From assembly GCA_016704895.1 (NCBI GenBank), contig JADIZG010000010.1, positions 40,629 to 104,628 on the forward strand: a DNA stretch of 64,000 nucleotides, written 5' to 3'. The position numbers and the translations under genes are program-made. The notes under the pieces were generated by a model that worked only from the letters and a program-made list of their open reading frames with translations, was not told the origin of the DNA and ran no database searches. This stretch comes from Betaproteobacteria bacterium. GTDB lineage: Bacteria > Pseudomonadota > Gammaproteobacteria > Burkholderiales > Casimicrobiaceae. This document shows, in pieces, positions 30,475 through 39,235 of this stretch. Each line of letters starts with the position of its first letter. Position 1 is the first letter of the stretch.

Positions 30475-31134
30475 TCAGAGGCCGCCCGGCAGGTCGACGC
30501 CGGTGATCGCCTCGATCGCCGTCACCGCGAGACCGAACAGCGGGCGCATGGCAACGCCGAGCGCGCCGGTCACGAGGAGGACGATCACGAGGATGAACCC
30601 GAATCGCTCGGTGTTCGAATAGGGAATCGCGAGCGAGCGCGGCAGCAGGCTCAACGCGATCCGGCCCCCGTCGAGCGGCAGGATCGGCAGCAGGTTGAGG
30701 ACCATCAGCGACACGTTGATCACGACTCCGACCACACTCATGTATTGCAGGCCCGCGCTCGAGAACGGGCCTCCGCCCGACGCGAGCCCGAGGACCATCG
30801 CCCAGGCCAGCGCCATCACGAAGTTCGAGCCCGGCCCCGCGGCCGCGACCCACAGCATGTCGCGCTTCGGGTGGCGCAGGTTGCCGAAATTGACCGGCAC
30901 CGGCTTCGCCCAGCCGAACAGGAACCCGCCCAGCCACAGCGTGGCGAACGGCACGAGCACGGTCCCGACCGGGTCGATATGCTTCAGCGGATTCAGGGTG
31001 ACGCGGCCCAGCATCCATGCCGTGCCGTCGCCGAACATCCGTGCCACGTAGCCGTGGGCCGCCTCGTGCACCGTGATCGCCAGGATGATCGGAATCGCGG
31101 CCAGCGCGATCCGCTCGAGCGACAGGAGCTCCAT
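30475..31134 (-). CDS. Site-2 protease family (M50) membrane metalloprotease
   Basis: 219-residue integral membrane zinc protease. HEAAHG (residues about 23-28, inside TM1) gives the HExxH zinc site and NLLPILPLDGGR the third ligand. PGSNFVMALAWAMV fits the central helices. There is no PDZ domain, unlike RseP. Biological substrate unknown. Located just upstream of trpS with a 10-base gap, so probably first gene of the trpS-scpAB-rluB operon. Confidence 0.93.
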   Translation of the reverse strand: MELLSLERIALAAIPIILAITVHEAAHGYVARMFGDGTAWMLGRVTLNPLKHIDPVGTVLVPFATLWLGGFLFGWAKPVPVNFGNLRHPKRDMLWVAAAGPGSNFVMALAWAMVLGLASGGGPFSSAGLQYMSVVGVVINVSLMVLNLLPILPLDGGRIALSLLPRSLAIPYSNTERFGFILVIVLLVTGALGVAMRPLFGLAVTAIEAITGVDLPGGL

Positions 31135-31188
31135 TGAGGCGTCATTCTACCGCAGATCGGGCGAACGGGCCGGGCGCCCGCCGCGCGG

Positions 31189-31815
31189 TCAGTCGAGTCC
31201 CAGCGCCGCCGGGTCGCCGCGGCCGACCCGGACGACCGCGCCGGGCGCCGACTCGAGGTCGACGACGGTCGACGCCTCGCCCGCGCAGGGTCCCGCGTCC
31301 AGGAAGGCGTCGATCCTGCGCCCGACCGCCGCCGCGATCGCGTCCGGCTCGTTGAGTGGCGTGCTCTCGCCGGGAAGGATCAGCGACGACGACAGGATCG
31401 GCTCGCCCAGTTCCGCGACCAGCGCGGCGGCGACCGGGTGGTCGGGCACGCGGACGCCGATCGTGCTGCGCCGGGGATGCTTGACGCGGCGCGGCACCTC
31501 GCGCGTGGCCGGAAGCAGGAACGTGTAGCTGCCCGGCACGCCCTGGCGCAGGATGCGGAACTGCCAGTTGTCGAGGCGCGCGTAGCGGCCCGCCTGCGCG
31601 AGGTCGTGGCACACGAGCGTCAGGTGATGCCGGTCGTCGATGCCGCGGATCGTGCGGATGCGCGCCGCGGCGTCGAACGCGTCGAGCCCGCAGCCCAGCG
31701 CGTAGCACGAGTCGGTCGGATAGACGATCACGCCGCCCGCGCGCAGCAGCGCCACCGCCTGCCGGACGAGGCGGATCTGCGGGTGCGTCGGGTGGACGGA
31801 CAGGCGCTGCGACAT
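31189..31815 (-). CDS. YciO/Sua5-family (threonylcarbamoyl-AMP synthase-like) protein
   Basis: 208 residues of the YrdC fold. Diagnostic blocks are LRAGGVIVYPTDSCYALGC, the shift from the usual KxR to RTIRGIDDRHHLTLVC, GSYTFLLPATREVPRRV and IGVRVPDHPVAAALV. The sequence is closer to YciO than to TsaC, so a direct role in tRNA t6A formation is not assured. Separated from the M50 gene by 54 bases and divergent from cysB. Confidence 0.9.
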   Translation of the reverse strand: MSQRLSVHPTHPQIRLVRQAVALLRAGGVIVYPTDSCYALGCGLDAFDAAARIRTIRGIDDRHHLTLVCHDLAQAGRYARLDNWQFRILRQGVPGSYTFLLPATREVPRRVKHPRRSTIGVRVPDHPVAAALVAELGEPILSSSLILPGESTPLNEPDAIAAAVGRRIDAFLDAGPCAGEASTVVDLESAPGAVVRVGRGDPAALGLD

Positions 31816-31875
31816 CCGGTCGGCGAATCGCGGGGCAAGGGGCTCGGGCCGGCGCGCCTCGAGGCGGTCGACGTC

Positions 31876-31957
31876 GATTGGTTATATGATTCGGGTCATT
31901 CTAGCGCATCGGCTATAAGCGAGGGCAGCACGCGCGCCGTCGACGCACCCCCGTCCC
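31876..31957 (+). promoter_or_regulatory. AT-rich promoter region of cysB
   Basis: A short AT-rich island in the gap between the YciO-like gene and cysB contains the inverted repeat ATGA-TTCGGG-TCAT (31886-31899) and a -10-like TATAAG at 31914-31919, about 40 bp before the cysB ATG. No convincing -35 is visible. CysB-family regulators commonly bind their own promoters, so the repeat is a reasonable operator candidate. Confidence 0.35.
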
Positions 31958-32896
31958 ATGAACCTGCAGCAGCTGCGCTACCTCTGCGCCATCGTCGACC
32001 ACGGCCTCAACGTCTCGGATGCCGCCGAGGCGCTCTACACGTCGCAGCCGGGCATCAGCAAGCAGATCCGGCAGCTGGAGGACGAGCTGGGGCTCAAGGT
32101 CTTCGTCCGGCAGGGCAAGCGACTCACCTCCCTCACGCCCGCCGGCAGCGTCGTGCTGGCGACCGCGCGCAGGGCGCTGTCCGAGATCGGCAACCTGAAG
32201 CGCGTCGCCGACGAGTACCGGCGCGAGGACGCGGGCACGCTCACGATCGCGACCACGCACACGCAGGCGCGCTACATGCTGCCCAAGGTGCTGCAGGCGT
32301 TCGCGGAGCGCTATCCGAAGGTCCGCGTGGTCCTGCACCAGGGCAACCCGCGGCAGGTCGCGGAGCTGACCGTGCACGGCGACGCCGACCTCGGCATCGC
32401 CACCGAGGCGCTCACCGACTTCCCGGAGCTCGTCACGCTGCCCTGCTACACGTGGAACCGCTGCGTGCTCGTGCCCGTCGGCCACCCGCTCGCGAAGACG
32501 AAGGGCAAGCTCACGCTCGAGGCGCTCGCGAAGCATCCGATCATCACCTACGATTTCGCGTTCACCGGACGCTCGCAGATCAACGCCGCGTTCGCCGCGC
32601 GCGGGCTCGAGCCCAACGTCGTGCTGACCGCGCTGGACGCCGACGTCATCAAGACCTACGTCGAGCTCGGCATGGGCGTCGGCATCGTCGCGCAGATGGC
32701 GTTCGAGGCGGGGCGCGACCGCGGTTTCGTCAAGCTCGACGCCGGCCACCTGTTCGCGCCGTCGACGACGCGCCTGGCGCTGCGGCGCAACGAGTTCCTG
32801 CGCGGCTACGTCCATGCGTTCATCGCACTGTTCGCGCCGAAGTACGACCGCGCCGCCGTGGACGCCGCCCTCGAGGGCGGGAGCACCGAGGCTTGA
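31958..32896 (+). CDS. cysB: CysB-type LysR regulator
   Basis: 312-residue LysR-family activator of sulfur assimilation. The N-terminal HTH (MNLQQLRYLCAIVDHGLNVSDAAEALYTSQPGISKQIRQLEDEL) is of the CysB/Cbl subgroup, and the effector domain has TTHTQARYMLPKVLQAF, the conserved start of the CysB inducer-binding domain, plus TYDFAFTGRSQIN. In characterised relatives O-acetylserine is the inducer. Its stop overlaps the start of the exporter gene. Confidence 0.93.
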   Translation: MNLQQLRYLCAIVDHGLNVSDAAEALYTSQPGISKQIRQLEDELGLKVFVRQGKRLTSLTPAGSVVLATARRALSEIGNLKRVADEYRREDAGTLTIATTHTQARYMLPKVLQAFAERYPKVRVVLHQGNPRQVAELTVHGDADLGIATEALTDFPELVTLPCYTWNRCVLVPVGHPLAKTKGKLTLEALAKHPIITYDFAFTGRSQINAAFAARGLEPNVVLTALDADVIKTYVELGMGVGIVAQMAFEAGRDRGFVKLDAGHLFAPSTTRLALRRNEFLRGYVHAFIALFAPKYDRAAVDAALEGGSTEA

Positions 32897-34124
32897 GTCC
32901 CGACGCGCCACGCCCGGCGCCCGCGCCCGCCGCGCGGCGCTCGTGGGGGCTCGCGGCGCTGCTCGCGACGCTCGTGATGCTCGGACCGTTCTCGATCGAC
33001 CTCTACCTGCCCGCGTTCGGCGCGATCGGCGGCGAATTCGGCGTCCCGCAGGTGGCGCTGCAGGCGACGCTCTCCGCGTACCTGTTCGCCTACGCGTTCA
33101 TGATGCTGTGGCACGGCGCGCTGTCCGACGCGCTGGGCCGTCGCCCGGTCGTGCTCACCGGGCTGGTCGTCTACGCGGTGGCGACGCTCGGCTGCGCGAT
33201 CGCCGGGAACATCGAATCACTCTGGCTCGTCCGGGCGCTCCAGGGGCTGTCGGCCGGCGCCGGGCTGGTCGTCGGTCGCGCGATCATCCGCGACCGCTAC
33301 CACGGATCCGAGGCGCAGAAGGTGATGTCGCAGATCACGCTCGTGTTCTCGATCGCGCCGGCGGTCGCGCCGGTCGTCGGCGGCATCCTGCTGAACACGC
33401 TCGGCTGGCGCTCGATCTTCTGGGTGCTCTTCGCGTTCACGCTCGCCGTCCTCGCCTGGACGGCGCGCTCGCTGCCGGAGACCCATCCGCGTCCGCGCGC
33501 ACGCCGCTGCACCCGCGCACGATGGCGCGCAACTACCGCGCGGTGCTGGGCCGGCCCGAGTTCCTGCTGCTCGCGTTCGTGCCGGCGCTCAACTTCTGCG
33601 CGTTCTTCCTCTACGTCGCCGGCGCGCAGTCGTTCCTGGTCGACCTGCTGGGCGTGTCGACCTGGGGCTTCGGCTGGCTGTTCATCCCGCTCATCACCGG
33701 CGTGATGATCGGCGCGACCGTGTCCGGCCGGGTCGCGGGGCGGCTCGCGGCGCGCCGCACCGTCCGGCTGGGCTACCTGTTCATGGCCGCGGCATGCGTG
33801 CTGAACCTCGCGCTCGCCGCCTTCGCGCCGCCGCACGTGGCGATCCACGTCGCGCCGATCTTCGTCTACATTATCGGCTCGTCGATCGTGATGCCGACCA
33901 TCGTCGTGATGATGCTCGACCTCTTCCCCACGATGCGGGGGCTCGCGTCGTCGCTGCAGGGCTTCGTCCAGTTCACGCTCTCGGGCATCATCGCGGGGAC
34001 GATCGCGCCGATCCTCGACCGGTCGCTCGTCGCCCTCGCCGCCGGGATGGCTGCGTTCACGCTCGCGAGCTTCGCGCTCTGGGTCATCTATCTGCAACGC
34101 ACGCGCGTTGTCTCCCCACCATGA
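32893..34124 (+). CDS. Bcr/CflA-family MFS drug exporter, one frameshift
   Basis: About 410-residue 12-helix major-facilitator exporter. The N-terminal half has MLGPFSIDLYLPAF, the MFS motif GALSDALGRRPVVLTG and RALQGLSAGAGLVVGRAI; the C-terminal half has FLLLAFVPALNFCAFFLYV and QGFVQFTLSGIIAG. The halves lie in different frames; the shift is near 33500 where HPRP should join ARTPLHPRTMARNYRAVL. A TTG start overlapping the cysB stop (TTGA) is assumed. The stop overlaps the DUF192 start (ATGA), so the three genes are coupled. Confidence 0.88.
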
Positions 34125-34582
34125 CGAAATCCGTCGCCGCCCTCGCCCTCGCCGCCCTCCTCGCCTCCATGTCCGCCTCCGCGCAGCCCGCCGACGGCAA
34201 GCCGCAGTCGCTGCCGATCACGACCATCAGGGTCGGCCCGCACCCGGTCGCCGCGGAAGTCGCCGCGACGCCCGACCAGCGCACGATCGGCCTCATGTAC
34301 CGGTTCAGCCTGCCGGCGGACCACGGGATGCTGTTCGTGTTTCCCCAGCCCCAGCCGCTCTCTTTCTGGATGCGGAACACCTACATCCCGCTGTCGATCG
34401 CGTACATCGATGTCGAGGGGCGCATCCTCAACGTGGTCGAGATGCCGCCGCGCAGCGACGCCACGCACCCCTCGCGCGGAGAGGCGCTCTACGCGCTCGA
34501 GATGCGCAAGGGCTGGTTCGCCGACAAGGGCGTCGGCCCCGGCACGCGCGTGACGGGATTGCCGCCTGCATCGAAGCGGTAG
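34121..34582 (+). CDS. Secreted DUF192 protein
   Basis: 153 residues with an N-terminal signal peptide (ALALAALLASMSASAQPA, cleavage about residue 22) and a complete DUF192 domain: VAAEVAATPDQRTIGLMYRFSLPADHGMLFVFP, LSFWMRNTYIPLSIAYID and ILNVVEMPPRS. The family folds as a small beta-barrel and has no settled function. Coupled to the exporter gene by a four-base overlap. Confidence 0.92.
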   Translation: MTKSVAALALAALLASMSASAQPADGKPQSLPITTIRVGPHPVAAEVAATPDQRTIGLMYRFSLPADHGMLFVFPQPQPLSFWMRNTYIPLSIAYIDVEGRILNVVEMPPRSDATHPSRGEALYALEMRKGWFADKGVGPGTRVTGLPPASKR

Positions 34583-34890
34583 TCGGCGCGAAGCGAAGCG
34601 CGTCGGCCTGAAGGCCGACCCACAGAATTCCCGGCCTCAGGCGACGCCTCCCCGGGGTCGGCCTTGGCCCCGACCAGCTGTGGGTCGGCCGTCAGGCCGG
34701 CGCATGGCCTCGCGCCGCGATGCCGGCGTCATGGCGGTGCACACGGTTGCGCGCCTCTCCCCGGCCCCATGCCCCGAGGTTGCACCGCAACGTCGCCGTT
34801 CGTCGTCTCGTTGTACACGACAGACTACGCGGGACTAGGATACTTCGCAGGCTTGGCCCGCGTCAGGCCGGACTCCGACCCCTCCCGACC
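34583..34890. other. Gene-free gap with REP-like repeats and a possible promoter
   Basis: The first 120 bases hold REP-like units (listed separately). The rest, 34703-34890, shows no ORF with family features. A -35-like TTGTAC (34811-34816) and a TAGGAT about 19 bases downstream could drive the LuxR-type gene at 34891, but the spacing is poor. Confidence 0.5.
34602..34701. repeat. REP-like palindromic repeats
   Basis: Same family as at 26082-26229: an inverted unit at 34602-34623 (GTCGGCCTGAAGGCCGACCC), a degenerate palindrome GGTCGGCCTTGGCCCCGACC at about 34656-34675 and a direct unit at 34680-34701 (TGTGGGTCGGCCGTCAGGCC). Located just after the DUF192 stop. Confidence 0.85.
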
Positions 34891-35661
34891 ATGGCACAGG
34901 TCTCGCGCCCCCGCTCCGCCGCACACGGAAGGCCGGTCGCGATTCTCGTGCCCGGTGCCGACGCGATCGCGAACGCCGGCGATCCCGTCAGCGTGATCCT
35001 GGGCTGGGCGCGCGGGCTGGGATTCGACGGCGTCACCTATTTCGCTCCGGCCGACGTCCCCTGCGGTACCGGTGCCCATGGCGTCCTGGTCGACCTGGGA
35101 CGAGCGCTGGCAGCAGGCGTACCGGGACTCGGGCTACGCGAGCGTCGACCCGCGCCTCGTCGCGACCGCCGGCCAGTCGCTGCCCTGCCTCTGGGATGGC
35201 GGGATGATCGTCGCGCGCGGGCGCCTGCGCCGCTTCCTCGACGACGCCGCGCGCGCCGGCGTCCGGAGCGGCGTTGCGATTCCGATCGGCACCGCGCGCG
35301 GTCGCGCCATCGTCGCGTTCGACTCGTCGATCGCCCCGGTGACGCCGCCGAGGCTGGCGGCGATCCGCGAGCGGCTGGGCGAACTGCTGTGGGTCGCGCA
35401 TGCCGTGCACGCGAGCCGCCACGTCGATCCGCCGCTCGGCACGCTGCAGCGACGACGACGCGCAGGGCGCACTGTCGGACCGCGAGCACGACTGCCTCGC
35501 GATGTCGGCACGCGGTCTCACCAGCCGCGACATCGCGGTGAAGCTGGGGTATCGCGTCGCGGACGGTCGACTTCCACTTCGGCCGGGCGCTCGTCAAGCT
35601 CGCGGCGATCAACCGGCACGAGGCGATCGCGAAGGCGATGGCGCGCGGCTGGTTGTCCTGA
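34891..35661 (+). CDS. LuxR-type autoinducer-binding-domain regulator (orphan), three frameshifts
   Basis: Reassembled across three frames this is a normal-length (about 255 residues) quorum-sensing-type regulator. Frame 1 (34891 on) gives LGFDGVTYFAP; frame 2 (about 35072 on) gives WDERWQQAYRDSGYASVDPRLV and LPCLWDGG, matching the Trp, Tyr, Asp-Pro and Trp of the acyl-homoserine-lactone pocket; frame 3 (about 35450 on) gives LSDREHDCLAMSARGLTSRDIAVKLG; the last shift restores TVDFHFGRALVKLAAINRHEA and a stop at 35661. No luxI-type synthase is in the window. Sequencing error or a real pseudogene are both possible; the intact conserved residues favour error. Confidence 0.72.
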
Positions 35662-35698
35662 CCGCGGAGCCCGCCGGGCCGCCGACCGCGCGCAGAAC

Positions 35699-36254
35699 CT
35701 ACGGCGCTCCCCGATCCGCATCCGGCCGAGACGTCGACCTCGCCCTTCCCGTTCGCGCGCGCGACGGGAGCTCGCCCTCGTCGACCAGCTCCAGCGTCAG
35801 GACGTCGATGTTGGGCCGGTGGCTCACGAACACCACCGGCTTGCGTCCGCGCGGCGGGATCATCGACTGCGCCTTCGCCTCGAACGCCGACGTGCGCGAA
35901 GCATCCGCGCTCGCGATCGCGCGCAACAGCGGATCGGTCTCGTAGCGGTCGCCGAACGCGATCGTCGCGGTCTCCCGGCAGCGGCACATCGGCGAGGTGA
36001 TGACGACGGGCGCGATGCCGGCGGGGAATGCTTCCCGAGGCGCTTCGCTTCCGGCGGCCCTTCGCGCTCAACGCCATCTCCCCGAGGCATTGTCCGGTCG
36101 GGTCCCAGGCGAGCGGCCGGCCACCGCTCGCGTTCGCGTGCCGCATCAGCACGACGAGGTTCTCCTCGGTCGCGAGCCGCTTCCAGAGCGCGTCGTCCGC
36201 GTGCGCGGCGGCGGACAGGACGAGCGCGAGCAGGAACGATGCGGTGCGCGTCAA
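35699..36254 (-). CDS. Secreted histidine-phosphatase-superfamily protein, frameshifted
   Basis: Reassembled product of about 185 residues: a signal peptide (RTASFLLALVLSAAAHA), then the phosphohistidine motif LVVLMRHANASGG, then ITSPMCRCRETATIAFGDRY after a shift near 36030, and VVFVSHRPNIDVLTLELVDEGE with the second His. A further shift near 35750 scrambles the last 20 residues, whose intended reading is ARANGKGEVDV. A TTG start overlapping the sppA stop (TTGA) is assumed. Family members of this type are periplasmic phosphatases of unknown substrate. Confidence 0.72.
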
Positions 36255-37201
36255 CGCAGGATCGGCCCGGTGAAGCCGACCGACCGCAGCGTGCGCACCG
36301 CCACACGGCCGGCTTCGGCCCCGAAGCGGCGCGCGAGCCGGCTCGGCAGGTCTTCGCTCGGCGTGAAGTTGATGATCTCCTCGGCGCCGATCACGTCGCG
36401 CGCGACGCCGTCGACGCTCCCGACCGCGTCGGCGAGTCCGAGCTCGACCGCGCGCTGGCCGTTCCAGACCAGCCCGGAGAACATCTCCGGCGTCTCCTTG
36501 AGCCGCGCCCCGCGTCCGTCGCGCACCGCCGCGACGAACTGCGCGTGGATGTCCGCGAGCATCGTCTGCGCGTACTCGCGATGGTTCTCCGACAGCGGCG
36601 AGAACGGGTCGAGGAACGCCTTGTTCTCGCCGGCGGCGAGCACGCGCCGCTCGACGCCGACCTTGTCCATCGAGCCGACGAAGCCGAAGCCGTCGATGAT
36701 CACGCCGATCGAGCCGACGAGGCTCGCCGGGTTGACGTAGATGCGGTCGGCCGCAGCGGCGACGTAGTAGCCGCCGGAGGCCGCCATCTCCTCGACGACC
36801 GCGTGCACGGGAATGTCGGGATGCTTCGCGCGCAGGCGGCGCACCTCCGCGTAGATCTGCCCCGCCTGCACGGGGCTCCCGCCGGGGCTGTTGATCCGCA
36901 GCAGGACGCCCTTCGTGCCCGGATGCTCGAGCGCCGCCTTGAGCCCCTCGGCGACGATGTCCGCGCTCGCGCGCCCTTCGCGGTCGATCTCGCCGTCGAC
37001 GTCGACGACCGCCGTGCACTTGTCGAGGCACATCGGGCGCTCCGACCCGAGGAGCCCGAGGAACACGAGCGCGCCCAGCACGACGAACGCGAACGCGGCC
37101 AGCCGGAAGAAGATCGACCACCGGCGCGCGCGCCGCCGCTCGACCACGATGTCGTTCGCCAGCGCCTCGAGCGCCCGCCGTTCCCAGCCTTCGTCAGCCA
37201 T
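36251..37201 (-). CDS. sppA: Signal peptide peptidase SppA-type S49 protease
   Basis: 316 residues, the short (one-domain) S49 form. One membrane anchor (FFRLAAFAFVVLGALVFLGLL, about 31-51) precedes the protease domain. The catalytic Ser lies in MAASGGYYVAAAADRIY and the Lys in RVLAAGENKAFLDPFSPLS; LLRINSPGGSPVQAGQIY is the conserved substrate-groove block. It degrades cleaved signal peptides in the membrane. Part of the sppA-Rieske-gph-rluC minus-strand group. Confidence 0.95.
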   Translation of the reverse strand: MADEGWERRALEALANDIVVERRRARRWSIFFRLAAFAFVVLGALVFLGLLGSERPMCLDKCTAVVDVDGEIDREGRASADIVAEGLKAALEHPGTKGVLLRINSPGGSPVQAGQIYAEVRRLRAKHPDIPVHAVVEEMAASGGYYVAAAADRIYVNPASLVGSIGVIIDGFGFVGSMDKVGVERRVLAAGENKAFLDPFSPLSENHREYAQTMLADIHAQFVAAVRDGRGARLKETPEMFSGLVWNGQRAVELGLADAVGSVDGVARDVIGAEEIINFTPSEDLPSRLARRFGAEAGRVAVRTLRSVGFTGPILR

Positions 37202-37241
37202 GCCGCCCTCGTCCTTCGCGTGCCTCGTCGAACGCGCGAGT

Positions 37242-37580
37242 CTACTCCGCCGCGACGATCGACTCGCCGTCGTCGCGCACGGCGACCGCTCGAAGCGCCG
37301 CGCCGCGGCACGGCCCGGCGACGCATCGCCCCGTCGCGGGCTCGAACAGCGCGCCGTGCGTCGCGCAGACGATGAGCCGCCCGTCGGCGTCGAGGAAGTC
37401 GCCCTCGTTCCAGTCGAGCTCGCCGCCGGTGTGCGGGCACGCGTTGCGGTACGCGACGACGCGGCCCCCGAAGCGCAGCGCGAAGCAGGGTCCTCCGCCG
37501 CTCTCGAAGCGCACGCCCCGGCCGCCGTCGACGAGTCCCGACGACGACGCGATGCGAAGGGATCGCTCGCTCGCGCTCAC
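37242..37580 (-). CDS. Small Rieske [2Fe-2S] protein
   Basis: 112-residue stand-alone Rieske ferredoxin-type protein. Cluster ligands are the Cys and His of ACPHTGGELDW and the Cys and His of CATHGALFEPATGRC. GTG start overlapping the gph stop (GTGA). No partner oxygenase or reductase is nearby; its position between gph and sppA is conserved in Betaproteobacteria, but its role is not known to me. Confidence 0.9.
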   Translation of the reverse strand: MSASERSLRIASSSGLVDGGRGVRFESGGGPCFALRFGGRVVAYRNACPHTGGELDWNEGDFLDADGRLIVCATHGALFEPATGRCVAGPCRGAALRAVAVRDDGESIVAAE

Positions 37581-38245
37581 GCGTTCGCCGCGAGCCACGA
37601 CCGCAATTCCGCGATCGAATGGACGGTCGCGAGCGGCCCGCGGGCAGCGAGGCCCTCGGGCGGATGCGCGCCGTAGGCGACGGCGAGCCCGTGCGCGCCG
37701 GCGTTCCGCGCGAGGTCGAGGTCGTGCGTCGTGTCGCCGATCATCAGCGTGTCGCGCGGATCGGCGGCGAGCCGGTCCATCAGCGCGAGCAGCATGTCGG
37801 GATGCGGCTTCGGCAAGCCCTCGTCGGCGCAGCGCGTCGCATGGAAGCGGCCGGCGAGACCGTTCTTCGCGATCGCCCGGTCGAGGCCCGCGCGCGTCTT
37901 GCCGGTGGCGACCGCCAGCAGGAACCCGGCGTCGTCGAGGTCCGACAGCAGCTGCGCGGCACCGTCGAACAGCGGGATCGTCGGCTCGCGGTCGAGGTAG
38001 TGGCGGCGATAGTGCGCCGCGAGCCGGCGCTGCTCGTCGGGCGACAGGCCCGGCGCCACGTGCGACAGCGCGTCGGCGAGGCCCAGGCCGATCACGTAGC
38101 GCGCGTCGGCTTCGCTCGGCATCGGGCGGCCGACCTCGACGCACGCGGCACGGATCGCCGCGGCGATCGGCGCCGTCGAGTCGGCGAGCGTGCCGTCCCA
38201 GTCGAACACGATCAGCCGGAAGCGCCGCGGCGCGACGTCAGCCAC
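37577..38245 (-). CDS. gph: HAD-superfamily phosphatase, phosphoglycolate phosphatase-like
   Basis: 222-residue HAD hydrolase with nucleophile motif VFDWDGTLADSTAPI, motif II LAVATGKTRAGLDRA, Lys in GLPKPHPDML and motif IV MIGDTTHDLDLARNAGA. The helical cap at residues 20-85 fits the Gph/PGP class, but substrate is not assured. Start overlaps the end of rluC by eight bases. Confidence 0.9.
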   Translation of the reverse strand: MADVAPRRFRLIVFDWDGTLADSTAPIAAAIRAACVEVGRPMPSEADARYVIGLGLADALSHVAPGLSPDEQRRLAAHYRRHYLDREPTIPLFDGAAQLLSDLDDAGFLLAVATGKTRAGLDRAIAKNGLAGRFHATRCADEGLPKPHPDMLLALMDRLAADPRDTLMIGDTTHDLDLARNAGAHGLAVAYGAHPPEGLAARGPLATVHSIAELRSWLAANA

Positions 38246-39224
38246 GGGCGGCCTCCGTCACGCCTGCGCCCAGCGACGCGACGAACCCCGCGAGGTCGGG
38301 CGGCAGCGGCGACGCGAACGCGAGCGCCTCGCCGGTGCGCGGGTGCGCGAGCGCGAGGCGCGCGGCGTGCAGGAACATGCGCTTGAGGCCGGCCTTCGCG
38401 AGCTCGCGGTTCCACGCGAAGTCGCCGTACTTGTCGTCGCCGGCCAGCGGGAAGCCGAGGTGCGTCAGATGCACGCGGATCTGGTGGGTGCGGCCCGTGT
38501 GCAGCTCGGCCTCGAGGAGCGCGAGCGGCGGGTCGCGCTCCGGCCACACGGTCACGCGGCGGAACGTCGTCTGCGCGTGCTGGCCCTCGTCCTCCACCCG
38601 CACGCGGCGCTCGCCTTCGCGCGTCGTGTAGCGATGGACGGCGAGCTTCACGACGCGCTTCGCGTCGCGCCAGCGGCCGCGCGCGAGGACCAGGTAGCGC
38701 TTGTCGACCTCGCCCGCCCGCCACGCGGCGTGGAGCGCGGTGAGCGCCGCGCGCTTCTTCGCGACGAGCAGCACGCCCGAGGTTTCGCGGTCGAGCCGGT
38801 GGACGAGCTCGAGGAAGCGCGCCTGGGGTCGGGCGGCCCTGAGGCGCTCGATGACGCCGTGCGCGATGCCGCTGCCGCCGTGGACGGCCACGCCGGCGGA
38901 CTTGTCGAGCGCGATCAGGTCGTCGTCCTCGTACAGCACAACGAGTCGCTCGCCGGCCCTGGCCGCCCCCGCCGTCAGCGAGGCCGGGTTGGCGGGCTGG
39001 GCGGTCCGGATCGGCGGGATGCGCACACGGTCGCCTTCGGCCAGCCGCGCGTCCGGGCCTGTCCGGCGGCCGTTCACCCGGACCTCGCCCGAGCGCACGA
39101 TCCGGTAGAGGTGGCTCTTCGGGACGCCTTTGAGCGTCCGCGCGAGGAAGTTGTCGAGCCGCTGCCCGGCCGACGCCTCGTCGATCGCGACCTCGCTCAC
39201 GGCATTGTTGCGTAACTCGTTCAT
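38238..39224 (-). CDS. rluC: 23S rRNA pseudouridine synthase C
   Basis: 328-residue enzyme that modifies 23S positions 955, 2504 and 2580 (E. coli numbering). It has an N-terminal S4 domain (QRLDNFLARTLKGVPKSHLYRIVRSGEVRVNGRR) and the RluA-family catalytic motif HRLDRETSGVLLVAKK with the active Asp, followed by LHTGRTHQIRVHLTHLGFPL. Divergent from rne, its 5' end overlapping the proposed rne promoter; rluC-rne adjacency is common in proteobacteria. Confidence 0.95.
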   Translation of the reverse strand: MNELRNNAVSEVAIDEASAGQRLDNFLARTLKGVPKSHLYRIVRSGEVRVNGRRTGPDARLAEGDRVRIPPIRTAQPANPASLTAGAARAGERLVVLYEDDDLIALDKSAGVAVHGGSGIAHGVIERLRAARPQARFLELVHRLDRETSGVLLVAKKRAALTALHAAWRAGEVDKRYLVLARGRWRDAKRVVKLAVHRYTTREGERRVRVEDEGQHAQTTFRRVTVWPERDPPLALLEAELHTGRTHQIRVHLTHLGFPLAGDDKYGDFAWNRELAKAGLKRMFLHAARLALAHPRTGEALAFASPLPPDLAGFVASLGAGVTEAARG

Positions 39225-39235
39225 TCGCCTATAAT
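39208..39235 (+). promoter_or_regulatory. Candidate sigma-70 promoter for rne
   Basis: TTGCGT (39208-39213) and a perfect TATAAT (39230-39235) are separated by 16 bases. It overlaps the first codons of the divergent rluC. If used, transcription starts near 39242 and leaves a leader of about 590 nt before the rne ATG. Confidence 0.6.

Noticed and set aside
34891..35661. Programmed frameshifting in the luxR-type gene
   Set aside because: Three shifts without slippery heptamers or a consistent pattern, amid many similar indels in the window; error or decay is more likely.
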